From NCBI GenBank assembly GCA_018061265.1, contig JAGOUM010000026.1, positions 1-37,500 on the forward strand: a stretch of DNA of 37,500 bases. Reading direction: 5' to 3'. A program made the translations under genes and the position numbers. The stretch comes from Rhodoferax sp. (GTDB taxonomy: Bacteria > Pseudomonadota > Gammaproteobacteria > Burkholderiales > Burkholderiaceae_C). Within the stretch, counting starts at the first letter, position 1. Each line of letters starts with the position of its first letter. Under the pieces are notes generated by a model. It was given only the letters and a program-made list of their open reading frames with translations, was not told the DNA's origin and made no database searches. Positions 25,511 to 32,819 of this stretch are shown in pieces.

Positions 25511-27930
25511 TAGTTACGAACCGGTTTGCCGGTTGACATCATGCCCATCACCCTTTCTTGGGTTTTCGGGTTGTCAAGCAGCGAACAGAATGCCTGGCGC
25601 TCCAGCGTCATCAGGTACTCTTCGCTCACCAGACTACCCGCGTCAACGTCGCCGCCGCAGACCACGCCCGCGATCAGACCGGCAATGTGGAAATCATGCT
25701 GGCTGATAAAGCCGCCGTCGCGCATATTGACCAGCGAGCCCTTGATCGTCGCAATGCCGCTGCGTCCGGCGACCGCAAACTTGCGCTTGTGCGGCGGGCG
25801 GTAACCCGAGCGTGCCATGGCACGCGCCTCATTGATGGCAACAAACAGCAGCTCATCCTTGTGCGGCACGATCACATCGCTGTCAAGCAAATAACCCAGT
25901 TTGCGCGATTCAAGCGCGCTTGTGCCGACCTTGGCCATGGCGGCTGCGGTAAAGCCCTCGGTCAGGAAGGGCAGCAAATCCTTGCCTGTCGAGAGCGCTG
26001 CGTTTTCTGCAGCACGCCGCGCAATGTAGGTGAGGCCACCCGCACCAGGAACCAGTCCAACACCGACTTCCACCAAACCAACATAACTTTCCATCGCTGC
26101 CACACGGCGTGCGCAGCAAACTGACAGCTCGCAACCGCCGCCCAGCGCGATGCCCCGAATGGCAGCCACCACCGGCACCTGGGCGTAACGCACGCGCAGG
26201 AAAGCCTGTTGCATTTGCGCCTCGACTGGCTCGATGGCCTTGGAGCCGCCAGTCATGTAGGCGGGCAGCAAGGCCTGAAGGTCGGCACCGGCAGAAAACA
26301 CCTCGTCGCCGCTCCAGATCACCACCGCCTGGAAGCGCTCCTCGGCCAGATCCACCGCGCGCACCAGACCCTCGACCACATCGGGGTGCAGCGTGTGCAT
26401 TTTGGTTTTGCTGGTCACGATGAGCACCTCACCGTCGAGCGTCCACAGGCGCACCGCGTCGTCTTCGTATTCAGTGGTGCCGGCGGTGGCGCAATCTGGA
26501 GCCTGGGCACCCAACACGCTCTCGGGGAAATGCTGGCGCATGTACACCGGCAGCTGGCGCACCGGGACAAATTGACCGGTGGTCGGGTTCCAGGAGCCTT
26601 GCGGTGTGTGCACGCCGCCAGCGTCAGCCACTGGACCACTGAAGACCCAGTCGGGCAGCGGCGCGTTGCACAGCGCTTTGCCCGACTCAATATCTTCCTT
26701 GACCATATTGGCCACTGTCAGCCAGCCGGCCTCCTGCCAAAGCTCGAACGGGCCTTGTTTCATGCCAAAGCCCCAGCGCATGCAGAAATCGACATCACGC
26801 GCGTTGTCGGCTACATCGGCCAGGTGCACGGCAGCGTAGTGGAAGGCGTTGCGCAAGATGGCCCACAGAAACTGACCCTGCGCACCCTCACTGTTGCGCA
26901 GCAATTGCAGCCGCTCAGCGGCAGGTTTTTTCAACATGCGGGCATAGACTTCATCGGCCTTTTGACCGGCAGCAACATATTCCTTGCTGGCCAGATCAAA
27001 ACGCAGGATGTCGCGGCCGGCTTTCTTGAAGAAACCGGCCTTGCTCTTCTGGCCCAGGTGGCCCATCTCCAGCAAGGTCTTGAGCACCTCGGGGGTGGCA
27101 AAGCTGGCGTAAAACGGGTCAAACTTGCCCACGCCAGCGGCTGCGTCACCACTCAAGGTATCTTGCAGCGTCTTGATGACGTGCGCCATCGTGTCCAGAC
27201 CGACCACGTCCGCCGTGCGGAAGGTGCCCGAGCTGGCACGGCCGAGTTTTTTGCCGGTCAAGTCATCGACCACGTCATAGCTCAGGCCAAAGTTTTCAAC
27301 CTCTTTCATGGTGGACAACATGCCGGCCACACCAATGCGGTTGGCGATGAAGTTAGGGGTGTCTTTGGCGCGCACCACGCCTTTACCCAGGCTGCTGGTG
27401 ACAAAGGTTTCCAGGTCGTCGAGGATTTGCGGCTGGGTGGTGGGGGTGTTGATCAGCTCCACCAGCAACATGTAGCGCGGCGGGTTAAAGAAGTGGATGC
27501 CGCAAAAACGCGGTTTGATTTCTTCGGGTAACACTTCACTCAGCTTGGTGATCGACAGGCCCGAGGTGTTCGACGCGACGATGGCGTGCGGTGCAATGAA
27601 CGGCGCAATCTTTTTGTACAGATCTAGCTTCCAGTCCATGCGCTCGGCAATCGCCTCGATGATCAGGTCACAGTCACGCAGCTGTTCCAGGTGCTCTTCG
27701 TAATTGGCCTGGCCAATCAGCGCCGCATCTTCTGCCACGCCCAAGGGCGACGGTTTAAGCTTTTTCAGGCCATCGACCGCGCGGGTAACGATACCGTTTT
27801 TCGGGCCCTCTTTGGCAGGCAGGTCAAACAGGATGACCGGCACTTTGACATTGGCCAGGTGCGCAGCAATCTGCGCGCCCATCACACCAGCGCCAAGAAC
27901 GGCGACTTTTTTTACATTGAATCGAGACAT
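25510..27930 (-). CDS. Fused 3-hydroxyacyl-CoA dehydrogenase / enoyl-CoA hydratase (FadN-like)
   Basis: An 806-residue bifunctional beta-oxidation enzyme. The dehydrogenase comes first: Rossmann motif GAGVMGAQIA (13-22), then SNTSGLSITKL and the catalytic His in GIHFFNPPRYM (about 145), with a second C-terminal dehydrogenase domain to about 400. The crotonase domain follows (about 500-700) with AAIRGIALGGGCEL, where the first catalytic Glu is present, then GVGLVPGAGG, in which the second Glu position is not the usual PE; a full hydratase is therefore plausible but not certain. This domain order is that of Bacillus FadN, the reverse of E. coli FadB. It would form 3-ketoacyl-CoA for the thiolase encoded next. 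Confidence 0.92.
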   Translation of the reverse strand: MSRFNVKKVAVLGAGVMGAQIAAHLANVKVPVILFDLPAKEGPKNGIVTRAVDGLKKLKPSPLGVAEDAALIGQANYEEHLEQLRDCDLIIEAIAERMDWKLDLYKKIAPFIAPHAIVASNTSGLSITKLSEVLPEEIKPRFCGIHFFNPPRYMLLVELINTPTTQPQILDDLETFVTSSLGKGVVRAKDTPNFIANRIGVAGMLSTMKEVENFGLSYDVVDDLTGKKLGRASSGTFRTADVVGLDTMAHVIKTLQDTLSGDAAAGVGKFDPFYASFATPEVLKTLLEMGHLGQKSKAGFFKKAGRDILRFDLASKEYVAAGQKADEVYARMLKKPAAERLQLLRNSEGAQGQFLWAILRNAFHYAAVHLADVADNARDVDFCMRWGFGMKQGPFELWQEAGWLTVANMVKEDIESGKALCNAPLPDWVFSGPVADAGGVHTPQGSWNPTTGQFVPVRQLPVYMRQHFPESVLGAQAPDCATAGTTEYEDDAVRLWTLDGEVLIVTSKTKMHTLHPDVVEGLVRAVDLAEERFQAVVIWSGDEVFSAGADLQALLPAYMTGGSKAIEPVEAQMQQAFLRVRYAQVPVVAAIRGIALGGGCELSVCCARRVAAMESYVGLVEVGVGLVPGAGGLTYIARRAAENAALSTGKDLLPFLTEGFTAAAMAKVGTSALESRKLGYLLDSDVIVPHKDELLFVAINEARAMARSGYRPPHKRKFAVAGRSGIATIKGSLVNMRDGGFISQHDFHIAGLIAGVVCGGDVDAGSLVSEEYLMTLERQAFCSLLDNPKTQERVMGMMSTGKPVRN

Positions 27931-28009
27931 GTTAGTTTCCTGAAAAATTCACCAGCGCAGCATGCGCGACGCAAATGGCGTCACACCTGCCACCGCAACT
28001 CTCAACAAC

Positions 28010-28468
28010 TCACGGTACGCGCACCCAAGTCTGGGTGCGACCAAAAAAGGCAATCGAGCCACGTACTTCGAGCTTCTTGCCGTCTTCAATCGGGGTCAGG
28101 CGCAGCGTGTATTCCTTGCCGTTCTCCGGGTCAAGGATCTTGCCGCCCTCCCAAACGTCTTTTCCCTCGACCTTTTTTGCCCCACGGATGATCTCCATTC
28201 CAAGCACCGGCTTGTCCTTGCGATCGTCGCTGCACTCGGTACAGAGCTTTTTCTGGTCGGCATCCTTGCGTAGCAACTTCTCGATGTGTCCCGTGAGCAC
28301 GCCGCCGGCCTCCTTGATGATGATCAGGCTCTTAAGCTCATTGGTCTTGTCGTCAATGCTGTGCCATTGGCCAACGGGGGTCATCTGGGCCGCTGCGGCA
28401 CCCCCAAATGCAATCAATACGCTAGCTATCAGCGCACGTCCGGTATGGGCTAGAGTCCAATTTGTCAT
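28010..28468 (-). CDS. Exported DUF2147 protein
   Basis: A 152-residue protein with a signal peptide (MTNWTLAHTGRALIASVLIAF, cleaved after AAA) and a DUF2147 domain: PVGQWHSIDDKTNELKSLI at the start, CTECSDDRK in the middle, then GMEIIRG, a WEGGKILDPENGKEYTLRL block and WVRVP at the end. The domain is a small beta-barrel with no established activity. GAGGAGA lies seven bases before the ATG. It sits inside the beta-oxidation operon between the dehydrogenase genes (32 and 79 base gaps), where its role is unexplained. The first codons coincide with a copy of the 34-base repeat. Confidence 0.88.
   Translation of the reverse strand: MTNWTLAHTGRALIASVLIAFGGAAAAQMTPVGQWHSIDDKTNELKSLIIIKEAGGVLTGHIEKLLRKDADQKKLCTECSDDRKDKPVLGMEIIRGAKKVEGKDVWEGGKILDPENGKEYTLRLTPIEDGKKLEVRGSIAFFGRTQTWVRVP
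28424..28457 (+). repeat. 34-base dispersed palindromic repeat, copy 4, inside the DUF2147 signal peptide
   Basis: Begins AGCTATCAGCGC and ends TATGGGCTAGAGTC; aligned without gaps to copy 2 the end boxes agree (TAGCTATC, GCGC, GGGCTAGA). The CTAGC/GCTAG arms can pair. Read on the minus strand it encodes about residues 4-15 of the DUF2147 protein, and the repeat's usual flank (CAATTTGTCAT) supplies the start codon. Confidence 0.65.
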
Positions 28469-28500
28469 ATAAAGTCTCCTCGAATAGTGGATAAAAAAGT

Positions 28501-30297
28501 TCAGGCTAACGCCGCATCAGTATCCATCAAGACTTTGGAGCCGGTGCGCGCTGTGCGCATCAGCGTCGAGGTCTCGGGGAACAGTTTGGCAAAGTAAAAA
28601 CGCGCCGTCTGCAGTTTGGCGGTGTAAAACGGGTCGGCGCTGCCCGCCGCAATCTGGCGCAACGCCACCTGCGCCATGCGCGCCCAGAAGTAGCCAAACA
28701 CCAGATGCCCGGCCACCCGCAAGTAATCCACCGCAGCGGCCCCCACCTCGTCGGCATTCTGAAATCCCTTGAAACCCAGCTCGGTGGTGAACTTGGTCAT
28801 CTGGTCGCCCAGGATGGCGATCGGGGTAATGAACTCGGCCATTTTTTCGTTGACACCTTCTTCGGCCACCAGCGCACCGATGAGTTTGCCGAACTTCCTG
28901 AGTGTGGCGCCGTTATTGCCCAACACCTTGCGCCCCAGCAGGTCCAGGCTCTGGATGGTGTTGGTGCCCTCATAAATCATATTGATTCGGTTGTCGCGCA
29001 CAAACTGCTCCATACCGTTGTCCTTGATGAAGCCGTGCCCGCCAAATACCTGCATACAGGCATTGGTCGCGATGTGTCCGTTGTCGGTGATGAACGCTTT
29101 GACAATCGGCGTCAGCAAGGCCAGCATCTCGCCGGATTCCCTGCGCACGTCCGCGTCCGGGTGGTAGTGCTCCTTCTCAAGCAACATGGAGCTGTAGCAC
29201 ATCAGCGCCCGACCACCTTCGGCATACGCCTTGGCGGTCAACAACATTTTGCGCACATCCGGATGCACGATGATCGGATCGGCCGGCAAGTCCTTGGCCT
29301 TGACGCCGGACAGGCTGCGCATCTGGGTACGCTCTTTGGCATAAGCCAGCGCATTTTGAAAAGCCACCTCGGTCAATCCCAGCGACTGGTTGCCCACCCC
29401 CAGGCGCGCTGCGTTCATCATGACGAACATGCCCTGCATGCCCTTGTTGGGCTGTCCCACCATCGTACCAAGTGCACCCTCGAGCTCGATTTGCGCGGTG
29501 GCGCTGGACTTGATGCCCATCTTGTGTTCCAGGCGAGAGGCAAACACGCTGTTGCGCTCGCCCAGCGAACCGTCCGGGTTAACGTGGAATTTGGGCACAA
29601 TGAACAAGCTGACGCCTTTGATCCCGGGAGGAGCATCGGGCAGTCGGGCCAGCACCAGGTGGATGATGTTGTCAGCCAGATCGTGTTCGCCAGCACTGAT
29701 GAAAATCTTGGTGCCGGTGATCTTGTAGGTGCCATCCGCCTGGGGCTCGGCCTTGCTGCGCATCAGACCCAGATCGGTGCCGCAATGTGGCTCGGTCAGG
29801 CACATGGTGCCAGTCCACTCGCCGCTGGTCATCTTGTGCAAATAGGTCGCCTTTTGCTCAGGCGTGCCGTGGGTGTAAAGCGCCGCATAGGCGCCATGCG
29901 TCAGACCAGGGTACATGGTCCAAGCCTGGTTGGCCGAGTTCATCATTTCATAGAAAAGCTGATTGACCACCAGCGGCAGACCTTGGCCACCAAACGCTGG
30001 GTCACAGGCCAGCGCAGCCCAACCCGCCTCGATGTACTGGGCGTAGGCGGCCTTGTAGCCTGCGGGTGTCGTGACCTCATGGGTGACAGGATCAAGCTGA
30101 CAACCAGCCTCGTCACCGCTGATGTTGAGTGGCAACAAGACGTTGGCGGCGAATTTGCCACCTTCTTCAAGTACCGCATTGATGGTGTCGGCGTCCATGT
30201 CAGCGTGCAGCGGCATGGCTTGCAGGTCAGGGGTCACATCAAGCACTTCGTGCATCACAAACTGCATGTCACGCAGCGGGGGGGTATAAACAGCCAT
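28501..30297 (-). CDS. Acyl-CoA dehydrogenase, long form
   Basis: A 598-residue FAD enzyme that introduces the first double bond into acyl-CoA. The N-terminal extension (MAVYTPPLRDMQFVMHEVL), the FAD/substrate block MCLTEPHCGTDLG (about 165-177), KIFISAGEHD (about 195), and the GHGFIKDNGMEQFVRDNRI region with YEGTNTIQSLDL, which holds the probable catalytic base (Glu of YEGT), are all visible. The extra C-terminal domain and length place it in the 590-600 residue class seen in Burkholderiales and mycobacterial FadE5 rather than the 380-residue class. It is the first enzyme gene after the regulator, 32 bases past its stop, and probably shares its promoter. Confidence 0.94.
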   Translation of the reverse strand: MAVYTPPLRDMQFVMHEVLDVTPDLQAMPLHADMDADTINAVLEEGGKFAANVLLPLNISGDEAGCQLDPVTHEVTTPAGYKAAYAQYIEAGWAALACDPAFGGQGLPLVVNQLFYEMMNSANQAWTMYPGLTHGAYAALYTHGTPEQKATYLHKMTSGEWTGTMCLTEPHCGTDLGLMRSKAEPQADGTYKITGTKIFISAGEHDLADNIIHLVLARLPDAPPGIKGVSLFIVPKFHVNPDGSLGERNSVFASRLEHKMGIKSSATAQIELEGALGTMVGQPNKGMQGMFVMMNAARLGVGNQSLGLTEVAFQNALAYAKERTQMRSLSGVKAKDLPADPIIVHPDVRKMLLTAKAYAEGGRALMCYSSMLLEKEHYHPDADVRRESGEMLALLTPIVKAFITDNGHIATNACMQVFGGHGFIKDNGMEQFVRDNRINMIYEGTNTIQSLDLLGRKVLGNNGATLRKFGKLIGALVAEEGVNEKMAEFITPIAILGDQMTKFTTELGFKGFQNADEVGAAAVDYLRVAGHLVFGYFWARMAQVALRQIAAGSADPFYTAKLQTARFYFAKLFPETSTLMRTARTGSKVLMDTDAALA

Positions 30298-30329
30298 GGT
30301 TTTCTCCTTGTCAGCGGGGGATATCAGCG

Positions 30330-31013
30330 TTATGTGCGGCTGGGTCGAGTGACCGACTTGCCATAACGCAGCAAAATGTTCTCGAAACCGGTGTTGGCTC
30401 GATCAATGGCACCGGGGTTTTTCAGAAATCGGGCCTCGTAATGCAATGCCAGGATCAAGCCGTGAATCTCGAATGCCATCTGATGTTCATCGGCGTCGGC
30501 GACCAGATGGCCTGCCTCTTTGGCTTGCACCACGGCACGATACATGGCAGCCAGCCAGGTCTGTACCGAGGAAGCCAGCGCGTCGCGCACCGGCCCTGGT
30601 CGATCGTCGAACTCAACGGCACCACTGATGAAGATACAACCCGACTGGATCTCGACAGCCACACGTTTCATCCAATTGGCAAACAGTGCGCGCACCCGAG
30701 GCAGACCACGCGGCTCATCCATCGCCGGAAAAAACACTTCATCGGCGAAGCGTTTGTAATATTCGCGGATCACTGATATTTGCAGTTCCTCGCGTGAGCC
30801 AAAGTGGGCGAAGACGCCTGACTTGCTCATGCGCGTGACCTCAGCCAATGCGCCGATGCTCAAGCCTTCCAGACCAATCTGTTCGGCCAGTCCGAGGGCA
30901 GCGTCGACGATGAGCTGTTTGGTTTGCTGTCCTTTTTGCAAGGCACGTTCGCCGCGCGAACCAGCGGGCATGCGCTCACGATCGGTCAGGGGTTTGGATA
31001 AAGGATGGTTCAT
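30330..31013 (-). CDS. TetR/AcrR family regulator of the beta-oxidation genes
   Basis: A 227-residue regulator, assuming ATG 31013 (MNHPLSKPL). The helix-turn-helix is visible in LSIGALAEVTRMSKSGVFAHFGSREEL, in TetR order; the C-terminal helical domain would bind a ligand, likely an acyl-CoA by context. Two other starts are in frame: ATG 31049, which would put a 34-bp palindrome inside the gene, and ATG 30971 (MPAGSRGER), which has a weak GTGAGC in front. None has a strong ribosome site. The palindrome immediately upstream suggests autorepression together with control of the downstream dehydrogenase, thiolase and isomerase genes. Confidence 0.88.
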   Translation of the reverse strand: MNHPLSKPLTDRERMPAGSRGERALQKGQQTKQLIVDAALGLAEQIGLEGLSIGALAEVTRMSKSGVFAHFGSREELQISVIREYYKRFADEVFFPAMDEPRGLPRVRALFANWMKRVAVEIQSGCIFISGAVEFDDRPGPVRDALASSVQTWLAAMYRAVVQAKEAGHLVADADEHQMAFEIHGLILALHYEARFLKNPGAIDRANTGFENILLRYGKSVTRPSRT

Positions 31014-31047
31014 GTTGCATAAAAGAACGATCGTTCTATTTTGCAAC
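31014..31047. promoter_or_regulatory. 34-bp palindrome, probable TetR operator
   Basis: The arms 31014-31030 and 31031-31047 are inverted copies with 15 of 17 matches; the central 14 bases AGAACGATCGTTCT are a perfect palindrome. It abuts the preferred start codon of the TetR gene. Size, symmetry and position fit an operator for a TetR dimer or pair of dimers controlling its own gene and the operon behind it. Two further half-site-like CGTTCTAG copies lie at 31077 and 31091. Confidence 0.75.
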
Positions 31048-31153
31048 ATTTCTCTGCCCCGCGGTGCCCGTCGGGTCGTTCTAGGGATGCCGTTCTAGTG
31101 CAAGCGGGGGTTTTCCCTAGTGAGACCGCTGTTCTGTCCCGACACGCCTGCCC

Positions 31154-31780
31154 TCAAACGTGCAGCAGCAAGGCCAGGCTTAGCTCCAACTGTTCGGTTG
31201 GTTCGCGCTTGAAGCCACTTCGCACATAACGTTGCAGGCGCCCGAGGGCAAACGCAGCAAGCGTCGCGGCACGCACCTGCTGCGCCAGGGTCGGGGTGGG
31301 TGTGTCCGCGTCCACCAGGCCGTCACGCAGGCATTGTTTCAGCGCGGCTTCGAACTTGTCAAAAAAAAGATTCATACGCTGTTGCAAGCGTGCGTGCTCA
31401 AACACCAGCGCATCACCTACCATGACACGTGTCATGCCGCGATTTTTCTCGGCAAACTTCATGAGCAGGTTGACCATCTGACCAGCCCGTTGTGTGCTGG
31501 CTTGCCCGTCCGAACCCAGTTGCGCAAGCAGGCCAAAGACACTTTGCTCAATGAAGTCGATCAGCGCCTCAAACATTTGCGCTTTGCTGGCAAAGTGGCG
31601 GTACAAGGCGGCTTCGCTCACCTGCAAATGGGCAGCCAGCGCTGCCGTGGTGATGCGTTCGCCCCCAGGCTGCTCCAGCATGGTGGCCAAGGCTTGCAGG
31701 ATTTGCAACCGGCGCTCACCGGGTTTGGGTCGCTGGGCACCCTGTGTTTTGGCCACATCCGGAGAGCGCACGTTCTGCAT
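31154..31780 (-). CDS. slmA: Nucleoid occlusion factor SlmA (TetR family)
   Basis: SlmA binds chromosomal sites away from the terminus and blocks FtsZ assembly over the nucleoid. The 208-residue product has the SlmA-type start (GERRLQILQALATMLEQPGGERITTAALA), the helix-turn-helix LQVSEAALYRHFASKAQMFE (about 50-70) and the family block FAEKNRGMTRVMVGDALVFEH. The location next to argB is the usual one in Burkholderiales and supports the name. ATG 31780 (MQNVRSPDV). An 82-base promoter region containing repeat copy 5 and ending in argB's 3' end lies upstream. Confidence 0.92.
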   Translation of the reverse strand: MQNVRSPDVAKTQGAQRPKPGERRLQILQALATMLEQPGGERITTAALAAHLQVSEAALYRHFASKAQMFEALIDFIEQSVFGLLAQLGSDGQASTQRAGQMVNLLMKFAEKNRGMTRVMVGDALVFEHARLQQRMNLFFDKFEAALKQCLRDGLVDADTPTPTLAQQVRAATLAAFALGRLQRYVRSGFKREPTEQLELSLALLLHV

Positions 31781-31787
31781 AAAAATG

Positions 31788-31821
31788 GTCTCCAGCGCTT
31801 AACCAGTATAGGTTTTAAGCT
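31788..31821 (-). repeat. 34-base dispersed palindromic repeat, copy 5
   Basis: Lies between argB and slmA in inverted orientation. Read on the minus strand it begins AGCTTAAAACC and ends GGTTAAGCGCTGGAGAC, followed by CATTTTTA. The last 11 bases before the final two match copy 3 exactly (AAGCGCTGGAG). AACC/GGTT provides an inner stem. Confidence 0.7.
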
Positions 31822-31833
31822 ATGTTAATTAAT

Positions 31834-32724
31834 CTAATGCGAGCGAATCATGGTCCCGAATGCCTGATCGGTCAGGATTTCAAGCAACAAAACATGGGGT
31901 ACCCGGCCATCAATGATGTGCACCGAGTTAACGCCACTCTTGGCCGCATCCAGCGCACCGGCAATTTTGGGCAACATGCCGCCACTCAGGGTTCCATCGG
32001 CAAAAAGGGCGTCAATCTGCCGCGCCGTCAGGTCGGTGAGCAATTCACCCGCCTTGTTGAGTACGCCGCTGATGTTGGTCAACATCATCAGTTTTTCCGC
32101 CTTGAGCACCGTGGCGAGCTTGGCCGCCACCACGTCGGCGTTGATGTTGTAGCTCTCGTTGTTCTCGCCAAAACCAATCGGACTGATGACTGGAATAAAC
32201 GCATCATCCTGCAGCGCTTTAACCACGCTGGGGTCGATGCTGACAATATCACCCACCTGCCCAACGTCGTGTTCCTTGGTTGGGTCCGCGTTGTCGATCA
32301 TCTTGAGCTTTTGCGCCCGGATCATGCCGCCATCGCGCCCCGTCAGGCCGACTGCCTTGCCACCTGCCTGGTTGATCAGGCCCACAATATCCTGCTGCAC
32401 TTCGCCGCCCAACACCCACTCGACAACCTCCATGGTCTCGGCGTCAGTCACACGCATGCCCTGAATGAATTCACCTTTTTTGCCCAGACGTTTCAGGGCG
32501 GTTTCGATCTGTGGCCCGCCACCATGCACCACCACAGGGTTGATGCCCACCAGTTTGAGCAACACCACATCTTCGGCAAAGTCGGCCTGCAGGTGTGGGT
32601 CGGTCATGGCATTTCCGCCGTATTTGATGACCATGGTCTTGCCATGGAATTTGCGGATGTACGGCAGTGCCTGCGCCAGAATTTCGGCCTTGTCACGTGG
32701 GGAAATGTGGGATACGTCGGTCAT
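31834..32724 (-). CDS. argB: Acetylglutamate kinase
   Basis: Phosphorylates N-acetylglutamate with ATP, the second step of arginine synthesis. The 296-residue product shows the amino-acid-kinase fold: phosphate-binding Lys in VIKYGGNAM (about 34), VVHGGGPQI (66-73), [22 protein letters not shown] and the C-terminal SGGMLPKI and [13 protein letters not shown]. The N-terminal segment before VIKYGG is of the length seen in arginine-sensitive hexameric enzymes, so feedback inhibition is possible. It precedes slmA, the common Burkholderiales order. Confidence 0.97.
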   Translation of the reverse strand: MTDVSHISPRDKAEILAQALPYIRKFHGKTMVIKYGGNAMTDPHLQADFAEDVVLLKLVGINPVVVHGGGPQIETALKRLGKKGEFIQGMRVTDAETMEVVEWVLGGEVQQDIVGLINQAGGKAVGLTGRDGGMIRAQKLKMIDNADPTKEHDVGQVGDIVSIDPSVVKALQDDAFIPVISPIGFGENNESYNINADVVAAKLATVLKAEKLMMLTNISGVLNKAGELLTDLTARQIDALFADGTLSGGMLPKIAGALDAAKSGVNSVHIIDGRVPHVLLLEILTDQAFGTMIRSH

Positions 32725-32819
32725 GGGTATTGCCTGGAAGTCTGTGGATAGAGCTCAATTGGCAAATTGTGCCGTATCCGGTTCGCACAGAAAAGCCCAA
32801 GCCGGATTGACCAGCAGGC

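Noticed and set aside
26209-27531. 440-codon plus-strand open frame antisense to the fused dehydrogenase/hydratase gene
   Set aside because: Same antisense composition bias; the minus-strand gene is complete and motif-supported.
28705-30366. 553-codon open frame on the plus strand antisense to the acyl-CoA dehydrogenase gene
   Set aside because: It mirrors a gene with clear family motifs, has a His/Gln/Gly-rich composition typical of antisense frames in GC-rich DNA, and shows no motif or ribosome site.
31014-31049. Translation of the TetR regulator from ATG 31049
   Set aside because: It would place the whole 34-bp palindrome inside the coding region and add a hydrophobic, non-TetR-like N-terminus (MLQNRTIVLLCN).
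31822-32751. 309-codon plus-strand open frame antisense to argB
   Set aside because: argB is intact on the other strand; the product has no recognisable domain and begins within repeat copy 5.
32766-32812. ATCCGG/CCGGAT stem behind the WbpM-like gene as a terminator
   Set aside because: A six-bp stem with a 20-base loop and no T-run is too weak to call.
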